A DNA stretch of 7,074 nucleotides from Litoreibacter sp. (GCA_013042765.1 JABDPP010000102.1:1-7074), one strand, 5' to 3'; shown: positions 1 through 6,219, counted from the first letter of the stretch. Notes: generated from the sequence alone by a model not told the origin. Made by a program: numbers and translations.

Positions 1-2
1 AC

Positions 3-134
3 TCTGACGCGATCGAAGAGGTGGTCCGCGGCGTTCATGAAACGGCGGAGCGCATGTCAGGAGAAGCTCTGCCGCTGCGTGCCCTTCTGAAACGTGCACG
101 TCTGCCGAGGCTGGGCAAAGCGCTGATGCGCTGA
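3..134 (+). CDS. C-terminal fragment of an unidentified protein (5' end outside window)
   Basis: An open frame enters from the left edge and runs 43 codons to a TGA at 132-134. The visible tail begins SDAIEEVVRG and ends in a strongly basic stretch, RALLKRARLPRLGKALMR. It looks like the helical, basic C-terminus of a soluble protein. I do not recognise the family and assign no function. Support that it is real: the frame stays open to the window edge, the codons are GC-rich at third positions, and it ends 7 bases before the stop codon of the convergent M48 gene, so the two genes pack tail to tail with a hairpin over both stops. The other two plus-strand frames are closed nearby (TGA at 5-7 and at 88-90). 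Confidence 0.6.
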   Translation, partial: SDAIEEVVRGVHETAERMSGEALPLRALLKRARLPRLGKALMR

Positions 135-150
135 CGGACCGTCAGTCCGT
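134..150. terminator. Short hairpin between convergent genes, possible weak bidirectional terminator
   Basis: ACGGAC (134-139) and GTCCGT (145-150) form a perfect 6-bp stem around a 5-base loop, CGTCA. The hairpin overlaps the last base of the plus-strand TGA (132-134) and the whole minus-strand stop (142-144). Its position between converging genes suits a shared terminator or an RNA 3' end stabiliser. There is no T-run on either side, so intrinsic termination would be weak. Confidence 0.35.
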
Positions 151-834
151 TACCACGTTCCACTTCTGCTCATTTGCCTCGATCGCGGCGATGCGGTCAG
201 CCGTTTTCGGGTGGCTGAGCAGCCAAGCCGGGGTCACGGCGCCCGCGCCCGCGCTAAGTCGGTCTAGCTTCTCGAATAGCGATTTCTGCGGCCCGGTTCC
301 GATCCCGGCCTTTGTCAGCAGGGCGGAGGCATAGGCATCGGCCTCGTATTCATCCTGACGCGACAGGCGGGCCGCCAGAAGCGTTGTCAACATATTGGCG
401 AGCCACACGCCCACCCCGGGGATTAGGCGCCCCAGGATCGTGGCCAGCGCAACGCGGATCGCGTTCTGGCCGGAGAAATCGATCATCCGTCGCCGCGAAT
501 GCCCAAGCGCGACATGCCCAAGCTCATGGGCGATGACGCTGGCCATCTCCTCGGCTGTGACATCGCCCGCCTTGTATTTATTGAAAAAGCCGCGGGTGAT
601 GAAGATTCGCCCGTCGGGTGCGGCCAAGCCGTTCACCGGGTCGATCTCGTATATATTGACCTTGATCCGCGGCAGGTCGAGCGCGCCGGCCATCGCACGG
701 TTCAGCTTTTCGAGAACCGGATCGGCCAGCGGATTGGATTGCGCATCCAGCGTCCGCTTGGTGTTCCAAGCGGAGAATTTGTACATCACCAGGGCATAGA
801 GCACGGCCAGAAGAATGGGTGTCAGCTTGAGCAT
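142..834 (-). CDS. M48 family zinc metalloprotease, membrane-anchored
   Basis: A 230-residue protein of the HtpX/Oma1/BepA-like M48 peptidases, which cleave misfolded or membrane-associated proteins using one zinc ion. An N-terminal hydrophobic segment (about residues 4-20) can act as an uncleaved anchor or signal. The catalytic HELGH is at 103-107, and the third zinc ligand is probably Glu164 in the E-A-D-A-Y-A motif (164-169). A hydrophobic stretch (about 125-153) lies between them. A typical M48 ending, SHPKTADRIAAIEA, is at 207-220. The protein is compact: there is no TPR extension as in BepA and no four-helix HtpX topology. The ATG at 832-834 has no clear Shine-Dalgarno site. The M24 gene ends 36 bases upstream on the same strand, so co-transcription and translational re-initiation are plausible. 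The family assignment is firm; the substrate and exact cell location are not visible. Confidence 0.92.
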   Translation of the reverse strand: MLKLTPILLAVLYALVMYKFSAWNTKRTLDAQSNPLADPVLEKLNRAMAGALDLPRIKVNIYEIDPVNGLAAPDGRIFITRGFFNKYKAGDVTAEEMASVIAHELGHVALGHSRRRMIDFSGQNAIRVALATILGRLIPGVGVWLANMLTTLLAARLSRQDEYEADAYASALLTKAGIGTGPQKSLFEKLDRLSAGAGAVTPAWLLSHPKTADRIAAIEANEQKWNVVTD

Positions 835-870
835 GTCAGGGATATGGGGGTTTGGTGCGGGGGCGGCAAG

Positions 871-2019
871 TCATAACTCGAAGAGAGCGGGGTCGTGACG
901 CGATAACCGCTCGGCCCCTGTCTCGGTCACAAGAACCGAGTGGCCGAGGCACATGGCCTGACTCGCTTCGCTGTCCATCAGGATCATGTGCAGGAAAAAA
1001 ACCTGCCCCGCCTGCATCAGCAGCGGATTTCCCTCGTAAAACATCGGGAAATCGACCCAGATCGGGGTGTAGACCGCGCCCATGCCGTACCCGCAGGCCT
1101 GCAGGCGGGCGTGTCCGTAGCCAGCCTCGTCAAAGACGCGGGCATGGGCCGTGTAGACATCGGCCATCGCTACACCGGGCCTGATCGCGGCCTCGCAGGC
1201 CTCCAGCGCTTCGCGGCAGGCGGCATGCATCCTGCGCTGGGTTTCTGAGGCTTTTCCGACGACCAGTGTCTGCATCATGGCGGCATGGTAGCGGGCATAG
1301 GCGCCGGACCATTCCAGCGTGAGATGATCCTGATCATCAAGGTGCCGACGCCCGGAAAAATAACGGCAGAGAAGCGCGCCCGGGCCCGAACCGATGATAA
1401 ATTCGTTGCCCGCGTAATCGCCGCCGCCTTTGAAGACCGCGCCCTGCATCGCGGCAAGGATATCGCCCTCGAAAGCGCCCGCGCGAGTGGTTTCAAGCGC
1501 GGCATCGAGCGCATCATCCGACAGAGCGGCAGCTCTGCGGTGCATCTCGATTTCGGTGGGTGATTTGACCCGCCGGAGCGCCCGGATCAGGTCCGAGGCA
1601 TCGGCCATCTCGCCAAGGGCCGCGCGCACCATCCTTCCGTTGAAGTCGGTCAGGCCCGCAGTCTGGCTTTCGACGCCGATGCGTTCGCCCGCGACGCCCA
1701 GCTTTCGCAACAGCGCTTTCAGGTCATCGGCCGGGTTCGCCCCCTCGCGTTCGTGCCAGATATGGATATCGTCCCGAGCCAGAACCGACGTGTGCAGCGC
1801 CTGCCGCAGATCCGGCATCCTTGTGAGCAGGGCCAGTTGCCCGTTGGTGGTCAGGACCATGCACTGGAACATCGCGAAACCGAACGTGTCGTAGCCCGAG
1901 ATCCAGAGATGGCTTTCGGGGGAGAACATCAGCAGCGCATCAAGCTCTGCATCCTTCAGCGCTTGCGTTGCGGACGCCCGGCGGGCTGTGAATTCGGCTT
2001 CGGTAAAATGGATCGGCAC
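871..2019 (-). CDS. M24-fold hydrolase of the ectoine-hydrolase/creatinase type (annotated Xaa-Pro peptidase-like)
   Basis: A 382-residue two-domain protein. The N-terminal creatinase-like domain covers about 1-150, with the family phrase SGYDTFGFAMFQC at 41-53. The C-terminal pita-bread (M24) domain covers about 155-375. The usual five metal ligands are absent: the first Asp is Glu236, the second aligns with Ala247, the His of G-H-G-x-G is Tyr311 (CGYGMG, 309-314), the Glu of E-P-G aligns with His344, and the final Glu with Gly359. The R-Y-H at 243-245 and the G-Y-x-x-G pattern resemble ectoine hydrolase (DoeA/EutD), a metal-independent member of the fold, as I recall those sequences. No ectoine transport or deacetylase gene is next to it, so the substrate is open: an amide or amidine such as a compatible-solute derivative is a guess. 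The start is GTG (2017-2019), chosen because GGAGA lies 7 bases upstream. The M48 gene follows after 36 bases. Confidence 0.75.
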   Translation of the reverse strand: MPIHFTEAEFTARRASATQALKDAELDALLMFSPESHLWISGYDTFGFAMFQCMVLTTNGQLALLTRMPDLRQALHTSVLARDDIHIWHEREGANPADDLKALLRKLGVAGERIGVESQTAGLTDFNGRMVRAALGEMADASDLIRALRRVKSPTEIEMHRRAAALSDDALDAALETTRAGAFEGDILAAMQGAVFKGGGDYAGNEFIIGSGPGALLCRYFSGRRHLDDQDHLTLEWSGAYARYHAAMMQTLVVGKASETQRRMHAACREALEACEAAIRPGVAMADVYTAHARVFDEAGYGHARLQACGYGMGAVYTPIWVDFPMFYEGNPLLMQAGQVFFLHMILMDSEASQAMCLGHSVLVTETGAERLSRHDPALFEL

Positions 2020-2026
2020 GACAAGG

Positions 2027-2031
2027 TCTCC
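2027..2031 (-). promoter_or_regulatory. Shine-Dalgarno site of the M24 gene
   Basis: On the minus strand GGAGA lies 7 bases before a GTG codon at 2019. This spacing supports the GTG as the start; the protein then opens with MPIHFTEAEF, a normal N-terminus for M24-type creatinase-like proteins. Confidence 0.6.
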
Positions 2032-2033
2032 GC

Positions 2034-2090
2034 TGCATGTTTCCCGTCACCCAACCCGATTTCGAAACCTCAAGGAAGGGATTTCATGCA
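2034..2090. repeat. Long-range inverted repeat in the VWA-M24 intergenic gap
   Basis: TGCATG (2034-2039) and CATGCA (2085-2090) are perfect complements. CCC (2043-2045) and GGG (2078-2080) lie inside them and could extend the pairing across a small internal loop. The arms flank most of the 87-base gap between the VWA stop and the M24 start. It could be an RNA leader structure or a spaced operator. The arms are short, so chance is possible. Confidence 0.3.
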
Positions 2091-2093
2091 GGA

Positions 2094-2112
2094 CGCTAGG
2101 AGACTTCTAGCG
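2094..2112. terminator. Hairpin over the VWA stop codon
   Basis: CGCTAG (2094-2099) pairs perfectly with CTAGCG (2107-2112). A G-T wobble and one further A-T pair could tighten the loop to GAC. The hairpin contains the VWA stop codon (2107-2109) and sits at the end of the five-gene cluster. No T-run follows on the minus strand, so it may be a weak terminator, a pause site or a processing site separating the cluster from the M24-M48 pair. Confidence 0.35.
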
Positions 2113-3294
2113 GCTGAGTTCCTTCATGCCGGCCTCGATCCCCTTGAGTGTCATCGGAACCATGCGGTCCGGGCCGAAAATATCCTGTATCATCTGGATC
2201 GATTGGGTGTAGCGCCAGTAGCGCTCGGGCAGGGGATTGATCCACATGTGATCGGGCCACTGGTCGCGCGCACGCGTCAGCCAGACCTGACCTGCCTCAG
2301 GGTTGTGATGCTCGTTCGCGCCGCCGGGATAGGCGATCTCGTAAGGGCTCATGGAGGCGTCGCCCACGAAGATGCATTTATAGTCGGAGCCATAGGTCCG
2401 CAGCACCTCCCACGTGGGGGTCTGGTCGTTCCAGCGTCGGGCATTGTCCCGCCAGACGCCCTCATACAGGCAGTTGTGGAAGTAGAAATATTCCAGATGC
2501 TTGAACTCGGACTTGGCGGCGGAGAACAGTTCTTCGACCATCCGGATATGAGGGTCCATGGACCCTCCCACATCGAGAAACAGAAGGACTTTCACGGAAT
2601 TGCGCCGTTCTGGCCGCGTTTTGACGTCGAGGTAGCCATGTTCGGCCGTCGCCCGGATCGTGCCGTTCAGGTCAAGCTCTTCCGCCGCACCGTCCCGCGC
2701 CCAGCGGCGCAGGCGTTTCATGGCAACCTTGATATTGCGCGTGCCCAGCTCGACGCTGTCATCGAGGTTGCGAAACTCGCGCTTGTCCCAAACCTTCACG
2801 GCGCGTTGGTGGCGGCTCTCGGACTGGCCGATGCGCACACCCTCGGGATTGTAGCCATAGGCCCCGAATGGCGAGGTTCCGGCCGTGCCTATCCATTTGC
2901 TGCCACCCTGATGGCGGCCTTTTTGCTCCTCGAGGCGCTTTTTCAACGTCTCCATCAGTTTCTCAAGACCGCCAAGAGCTTCGATCTGTGCGCGTTCTTC
3001 TTCGGAGAGGTTCTTCTCAGCGAGCTTTTCGAGCCAGTCCTGCGGCAGTTCTATCGCCTCCAGAACCTCGTCCAGGGCGATGTTCTCCAGACCCTCGAAC
3101 GTGGCGGCAAAAGCCTGATCGAACCTGTCGAGGTGGCGTTCATCTTTGACCATGGTCGCGCGGGCCAGATAGTAGAAGCCGTCGATGTCATACGTGACAA
3201 GACCTGCCCTCATGCCTTCGAGAAAGGCGAGATATTCCCGCAGTGAGACCGGAACTCTTGCCGATCGCAAATTATCGAAGAACGGCAGGAACAT
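2107..3294 (-). CDS. CoxE-like VWA domain protein, partner of the MoxR ATPase
   Basis: A 395-residue protein of the CoxE-like VWA family. The N-terminus MFLPFFDNLR and the following V-P-V-S-L-R-E-Y-L (15-23) are typical of the helical N-terminal domain of this family. A charged, probably coiled segment lies at about 85-130. The VWA domain starts near 233: the MIDAS motif is DVGGSMD at 241-247, a D-x-G-x-S variant of the usual D-x-S-x-S, and FVGDASMSPYE (309-319) supplies another conserved acidic loop. There is no signal peptide or membrane helix, so it should be cytoplasmic. Such proteins work with MoxR AAA+ ATPases as chaperone-like pairs that mature or remodel a target; CoxD/CoxE in CO dehydrogenase maturation is the best-known case. 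No CO dehydrogenase genes are here, so the client is unknown. The ATG at 3292-3294 lies 6 bases after the preceding stop with no strong Shine-Dalgarno site, which suggests translational coupling. Confidence 0.88.
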   Translation of the reverse strand: MFLPFFDNLRSARVPVSLREYLAFLEGMRAGLVTYDIDGFYYLARATMVKDERHLDRFDQAFAATFEGLENIALDEVLEAIELPQDWLEKLAEKNLSEEERAQIEALGGLEKLMETLKKRLEEQKGRHQGGSKWIGTAGTSPFGAYGYNPEGVRIGQSESRHQRAVKVWDKREFRNLDDSVELGTRNIKVAMKRLRRWARDGAAEELDLNGTIRATAEHGYLDVKTRPERRNSVKVLLFLDVGGSMDPHIRMVEELFSAAKSEFKHLEYFYFHNCLYEGVWRDNARRWNDQTPTWEVLRTYGSDYKCIFVGDASMSPYEIAYPGGANEHHNPEAGQVWLTRARDQWPDHMWINPLPERYWRYTQSIQMIQDIFGPDRMVPMTLKGIEAGMKELSR

Positions 3295-3300
3295 CGCGGA

Positions 3301-3468
3301 TCAGGTTGCCCCGCGGGCCAGGAAGATCGCGATGAACAGGCCGATCACGCCAAAGAGGATCGCGAAACCAGCGCCATATTGCGCCATGTCCAATCGGCTG
3401 CCGCCGCGCTTCCTCGCAAGGAATGCGCCGGTTAAAGCACCCAGGACCAGTCCGATAAGAGGGGCCAT
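3301..3468 (-). CDS. 55-residue two-helix membrane protein of unknown function
   Basis: The open frame could extend upstream to 3561, but that part lies inside the lipoprotein gene and reads as non-natural sequence. The likely start is the ATG at 3466-3468, giving a 55-residue protein. It is preceded by a Shine-Dalgarno GAGG that overlaps the stop codon of the lipoprotein gene, with 6 bases of spacing. The product has two hydrophobic helices, about residues 3-18 and 33-51. They are joined by a short basic polar loop (RKRGGSRLDMAQ, 19-30), with glycine-rich helix faces (G-L-V-L-G-A-L-T-G). The positive-inside rule suggests both ends face the periplasm and the loop the cytoplasm, but this is weak. 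The gene lies between the DUF2927 lipoprotein (8 bases) and the VWA gene (6 bases), so co-translation is likely. I know no function for it; a small subunit or anchor for the MoxR/VWA system is a guess. Confidence 0.72.
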   Translation of the reverse strand: MAPLIGLVLGALTGAFLARKRGGSRLDMAQYGAGFAILFGVIGLFIAIFLARGAT

Positions 3469-3474
3469 TCTAAA

Positions 3475-3479
3475 CCTCA
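3475..3479 (-). promoter_or_regulatory. Shine-Dalgarno site fused to a stop codon (TGAGG)
   Basis: On the minus strand the lipoprotein gene stops with TGA and the same bases continue as TGAGG, 6 bases before the ATG of the 55-residue protein. A ribosome finishing the lipoprotein would sit on the start region of the small gene, a normal sign of translational coupling. This site decides the start of the small gene. Confidence 0.6.
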
Positions 3480-4838
3480 GGTTGATGTTTGTGCGAGGGC
3501 ACGAATTTCGGAGAGCCGTGCCCGGACTTTTTGCTCGGAACCGAACCCATACTGTCCCCAAGCGAGACTGTCGAGCCGGACAATCTGCGCCTCCTGACCT
3601 CGGTTCGCGGCGTCGAGCGCCTCGGCTTTTATCATCAGGAGCGTCGACAACAGCGCCGCATTTTCCGAGGCCCGCGTTGCCGGCAAGGCGTCGTTCACGA
3701 TGGCAATCGCAGTTTCATACTGCCCCGAAGAGAGGGCGAAGGCCGACATCTGGGTGGCGACGTGGGCCGTGTGGACCGAGTTTTTGTAGAGCGCCTTGTA
3801 GAGTGCGCCCGCCTGCAGGAAGCTCGCAATGGCGGTGTCGGAGTTCACGCCAAGCGCCACGCGTCCCTGCACGAACAGGCTGAAGGCCAGCCGGTTGTCG
3901 CGCCAGCCCAGCTTCTCGGCTATCCCGACGGCCTTGGCAGCGTAGGCAATGCGCCTTGTGCTGGAGGAGCGTGTCGACAGCGCTCGCGTGATTGCCTCGT
4001 TCCATTGCGGCGGCGTGGTGGAGACATACTCGATCGCTGATGAGCGCCCGCGCGGGTTGAGACGATCGAGCAGGCGCGGGAGTACCCGCGCCGCCTCGTC
4101 TCTGCGCGTGCCGTTAGGCAATTCACGGCTGTAATAGGCCCGCAGGATCAACATGTCGAACCCGGTCAGAACAGTGTGAAAGTTGTCATCGTTGAAGATG
4201 CTGTCGGGCAGGCGGTAAAGATCGTTGAGCGGTCCCAACGCCTGTGCGATTTCCTCATGGAGGCAATCGCGCACTTCCTGTGGACTGACATCCGAGGGGA
4301 TGATGACCGTGGCGGTAGTCCGCTCCGTCAGTTGCGTCCAGTCGGCCGCATCGCGGTTTCGATTGCGCTTGAAATCAGACCAGCCCGATACGTTCGGAAC
4401 GACGAAACAGGCGGCCTGCGGCACCGCGCGCTGCAACTGCCTTTGCGGCACCGTTTCGATCGTAATCTGCGCCGGCTCGTTCTGCGTGGCCCGGGAAATG
4501 TCGATCCGGGCCTCCTGACGCAGGCGTCCGATAAGCTCAGCGAGATCCTTTTCGAGGCTGGCTGGAGGGGTGCCCTTGACAGCCACTTTCACCGGACCAC
4601 GAAATCTCGTGAGCATCGGGATCGGGCGTCCGCTCTCCATCTGGAAGGAGAGATCCAGGAAATCCCGTGCGATCTGCGCATTGGAGCGGTTGGCCGGTGC
4701 AGCGCGGCGGGCCGAGAAGGACTTCATTTCCGGCATTACGATGTTTGGCGCCCGTCGTTCCGGAACGTCCGACCACTGGCCGGGCGCGCAGCCGGCCAGC
4801 GTGAAAAGGAGCAGGAGAAGAAGGCGAGGCATCATCAC
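3477..4838 (-). CDS. DUF2927 domain lipoprotein
   Basis: A 453-residue predicted lipoprotein. The signal peptide is a leucine-rich helix (about 5-13) ending in the lipobox L-A-G-C at 14-17, so Cys17 should be lipidated and the protein held in the envelope facing the periplasm. The DUF2927 region (about 55-265) is recognised by CLHEEIAQALGPLND (192-206), followed by DSIFNDDNF (212-220) and LTGFDMLILRAYY (224-236). The function of DUF2927 is unknown. The Cys192/His194/Glu195/Glu196/Gln199 cluster is the obvious candidate active or metal site. Residues about 290-445 are alanine-rich helices in TPR-like pairs, possibly a protein-binding module. Three start codons stand in a row: GTG 4838, ATG 4835 and ATG 4832. 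None has a clear Shine-Dalgarno site and the GTG lies 1 base after the GNAT stop, so translation is probably coupled. The true start may be any of the three and does not change the signal peptide. Confidence 0.85.
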   Translation of the reverse strand: MMMPRLLLLLLFTLAGCAPGQWSDVPERRAPNIVMPEMKSFSARRAAPANRSNAQIARDFLDLSFQMESGRPIPMLTRFRGPVKVAVKGTPPASLEKDLAELIGRLRQEARIDISRATQNEPAQITIETVPQRQLQRAVPQAACFVVPNVSGWSDFKRNRNRDAADWTQLTERTTATVIIPSDVSPQEVRDCLHEEIAQALGPLNDLYRLPDSIFNDDNFHTVLTGFDMLILRAYYSRELPNGTRRDEAARVLPRLLDRLNPRGRSSAIEYVSTTPPQWNEAITRALSTRSSSTRRIAYAAKAVGIAEKLGWRDNRLAFSLFVQGRVALGVNSDTAIASFLQAGALYKALYKNSVHTAHVATQMSAFALSSGQYETAIAIVNDALPATRASENAALLSTLLMIKAEALDAANRGQEAQIVRLDSLAWGQYGFGSEQKVRARLSEIRALAQTST

Positions 4839-4839
4839 A

Positions 4840-5283
4840 CTAGCTGCGATTGTATTTAATGAACGGGGTCACGGTGCCAATCCGGTCATAAAGCTGGCGG
4901 GCGGTCAAGTTGAAGTCTTGCGTCAGCCAGTAGACCCCCGGTGCCCCGGCCGCATCCGCGGCGACGTAAACTGCTTCGATCAGGGCTCGCCCCACACCTT
5001 TGCCGCGCACATCCGGATCGGCGTAGAGGTCCTGCAGGTAACAGACGTTCTCGGTCCTCCAGCCGTGGCGATGAAACAGGTAATGGGTCAGGCCGACCGG
5101 TTTGCCGTCCATCTCGGCGATCAGGCAGGAATAGTCCTGCGGATCGCTGCCCAGAAGCCTTTGAAAGTAGGTCTCGTAGACCTCCTCGGTGACGGATGTC
5201 TCGTAGAACTCGAGATAGGCGGCCCACAGGCGACGCCATTGGGCTTCATCCTCAGGTCGTAGCGGGCGAATGTTCAGGGACAT
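4840..5283 (-). CDS. GNAT family N-acetyltransferase
   Basis: A 147-residue single-domain GNAT enzyme, which transfers acetyl from acetyl-CoA to an amine. It opens with the usual IRPLRPEDEAQW (5-16). Motif A is at about 82-103, with the pyrophosphate-binding loop R-G-K-G-V-G-R at 93-99 after strand CYLQDLYADP. Motif B is the N-x-x-A-x-x-L-Y pattern around 125-132, ending in D-R-I-G and the closing strand T-P-F-I-K-Y. The phrase LYADPDVRGKGVG is typical of small-molecule amine acetyltransferases, but the substrate cannot be read. The ATG at 5281-5283 has GGAGG 10 bases upstream, inside a hairpin. The gene follows MoxR after 45 bases and ends 1 base before the lipoprotein gene. Its place inside a MoxR/VWA cluster is unusual; it may modify a client or be a passenger. 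Confidence 0.9.
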   Translation of the reverse strand: MSLNIRPLRPEDEAQWRRLWAAYLEFYETSVTEEVYETYFQRLLGSDPQDYSCLIAEMDGKPVGLTHYLFHRHGWRTENVCYLQDLYADPDVRGKGVGRALIEAVYVAADAAGAPGVYWLTQDFNLTARQLYDRIGTVTPFIKYNRS

Positions 5284-5290
5284 TGGGGTT

Positions 5291-5315
5291 CCGCCTCCGG
5301 CGGGGATATTTGAAG
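5291..5315. promoter_or_regulatory. Intergenic hairpin motif carrying the GNAT Shine-Dalgarno site
   Basis: On the plus strand CCGCC (5291-5295), TCC and GGCGG (5299-5303) form a 5-bp hairpin with a 3-base loop, followed by GGATATTTGAAGA. In the transcribed minus orientation the loop and descending arm read GGAGGCGG, and that GGAGG is the Shine-Dalgarno site of the GNAT gene, 10 bases before its ATG. The stem can hide the ribosome site, so it may damp translation. I recall near-identical motifs between many Rhodobacteraceae genes; that comparison is from memory. Confidence 0.5.
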
Positions 5316-5328
5316 AGAAATGAAAGGG

Positions 5329-6168
5329 TTAACGCTGTCCGCGCGCCATGAAAGCAAGCCGCTCGAAAAGATGTACGTCCTGTTCGTTCTTTAGAAGTGC
5401 CCCATGCAGCTTAGGCAGTGCGTTGGCACCTTCTCGCTTCAGGTCGGCAGGATCGAGATCCTCCGCCAGTAGTAGTTTCAGCCAGTCCAGAACCTCTGAC
5501 GTGGAAGGTTTTTTCTTGAGCCCACCGGTTTCGCGAATCTCGTAAAACTCGGTCAGGGCCGTGGTCAGCAGCGCGCCCTTGATGCCGGGATGATGGACCT
5601 CGACGATCTTGCGCATCGTCTCCATATCCGGGAAGCGAATATAGTGGAAAAAGCAGCGACGCAGGAAGGCGTCGGGCAGTTCTTTTTCGTTGTTGGAGGT
5701 GATGATCACGATTGGGCGATTTGTTGCCGTGATGGTCTCTCCGGTTTCGTAGACATGGAATTCCATGCGGTCGAGTTCCTGCAGCAAGTCGTTTGGATAC
5801 TCGATATCGGCCTTGTCTATCTCGTCGATCAGCAGGACGCATTTCTGTGAGGCCTCGAAGGCCTGCCAGAGCTTGCCGCGGCGGATGTAGTTGCGCACGT
5901 CATGCACGCGCTTGTCGCCCAGTTGGCTGTCGCGCAAGCGGCTGACGGCGTCATATTCGTAGAGACCCTGCTGCGCTTTCGTGGTGGATTTGATGTGCCA
6001 CTCGATCATCTCAAGGCCGAGCGCGTCCGCAACCTGGCGCGCGAGTTCGGTTTTTCCGGTGCCCGGCTCGCCTTTCACGAGAAGTGGACGCTCCAGCGTA
6101 ACCGCCGCGTTGACAGCTACGGTCAGGTCCTCCGTGGCCACATAGCTTTCTGTTCCGGAAAATTTCAT
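5329..6168 (-). CDS. MoxR family AAA+ ATPase
   Basis: A 279-residue AAA+ ATPase of the MoxR group, which forms ATP-driven ring assemblies acting as chaperones with VWA partners. Walker A is GEPGTGKT (33-40) and Walker B is VLLIDEIDKA (111-120). Sensor 1 is TSNNEKELPDAFLRR (157-171), with the Asn residues at 159-160 and the probable arginine finger at 170-171. The sensor 2 region lies around STSEVLDW (222-229). The length is normal for the family and there is no signal or membrane helix, so it is cytoplasmic. The VWA gene in the same operon is of the CoxE type, and the sequence suits the CoxD-like subgroup. The ATG at 6166-6168 has only a weak GAG upstream. This is the first gene of the minus-strand block, so the promoter should lie in 6169-6345. 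The client protein is unknown. Confidence 0.93.
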   Translation of the reverse strand: MKFSGTESYVATEDLTVAVNAAVTLERPLLVKGEPGTGKTELARQVADALGLEMIEWHIKSTTKAQQGLYEYDAVSRLRDSQLGDKRVHDVRNYIRRGKLWQAFEASQKCVLLIDEIDKADIEYPNDLLQELDRMEFHVYETGETITATNRPIVIITSNNEKELPDAFLRRCFFHYIRFPDMETMRKIVEVHHPGIKGALLTTALTEFYEIRETGGLKKKPSTSEVLDWLKLLLAEDLDPADLKREGANALPKLHGALLKNEQDVHLFERLAFMARGQR

Positions 6169-6219
6169 GTGCTCAGGCCCTTATTCTTCTGATTTGGCGG
6201 TCAATGCGCGTCTCACACG

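Noticed and set aside
871..2019. DddP, the M24-type DMSP lyase common in roseobacters
   Set aside because: DddP keeps acidic metal ligands that are missing here, and the local motifs resemble ectoine hydrolase more closely.
1753..3246. A 497-codon plus-strand open frame antisense to the VWA gene and part of the M24 gene
   Set aside because: It lies opposite two well-recognised genes, shows no family motifs, and is explained by GC-rich codon bias keeping the antisense frame open.
3469..3561. An N-terminal extension of the small membrane protein to 86 residues
   Set aside because: The extension overlaps the lipoprotein gene and has unnatural composition; the ATG at 3468 has a good Shine-Dalgarno site and gives a clean two-helix protein.
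4176..5262. Plus-strand open frames of about 230 codons opposite the lipoprotein and GNAT genes
   Set aside because: They are shadows of recognised minus-strand genes, rich in Arg/Gly/Ala with no domain signature and no ribosome site.
2107..6168. A CO dehydrogenase (cox) or methanol oxidation (mox) maturation cluster
   Set aside because: The MoxR and VWA genes are of that general type, but no structural oxidase or dehydrogenase gene is in the window.
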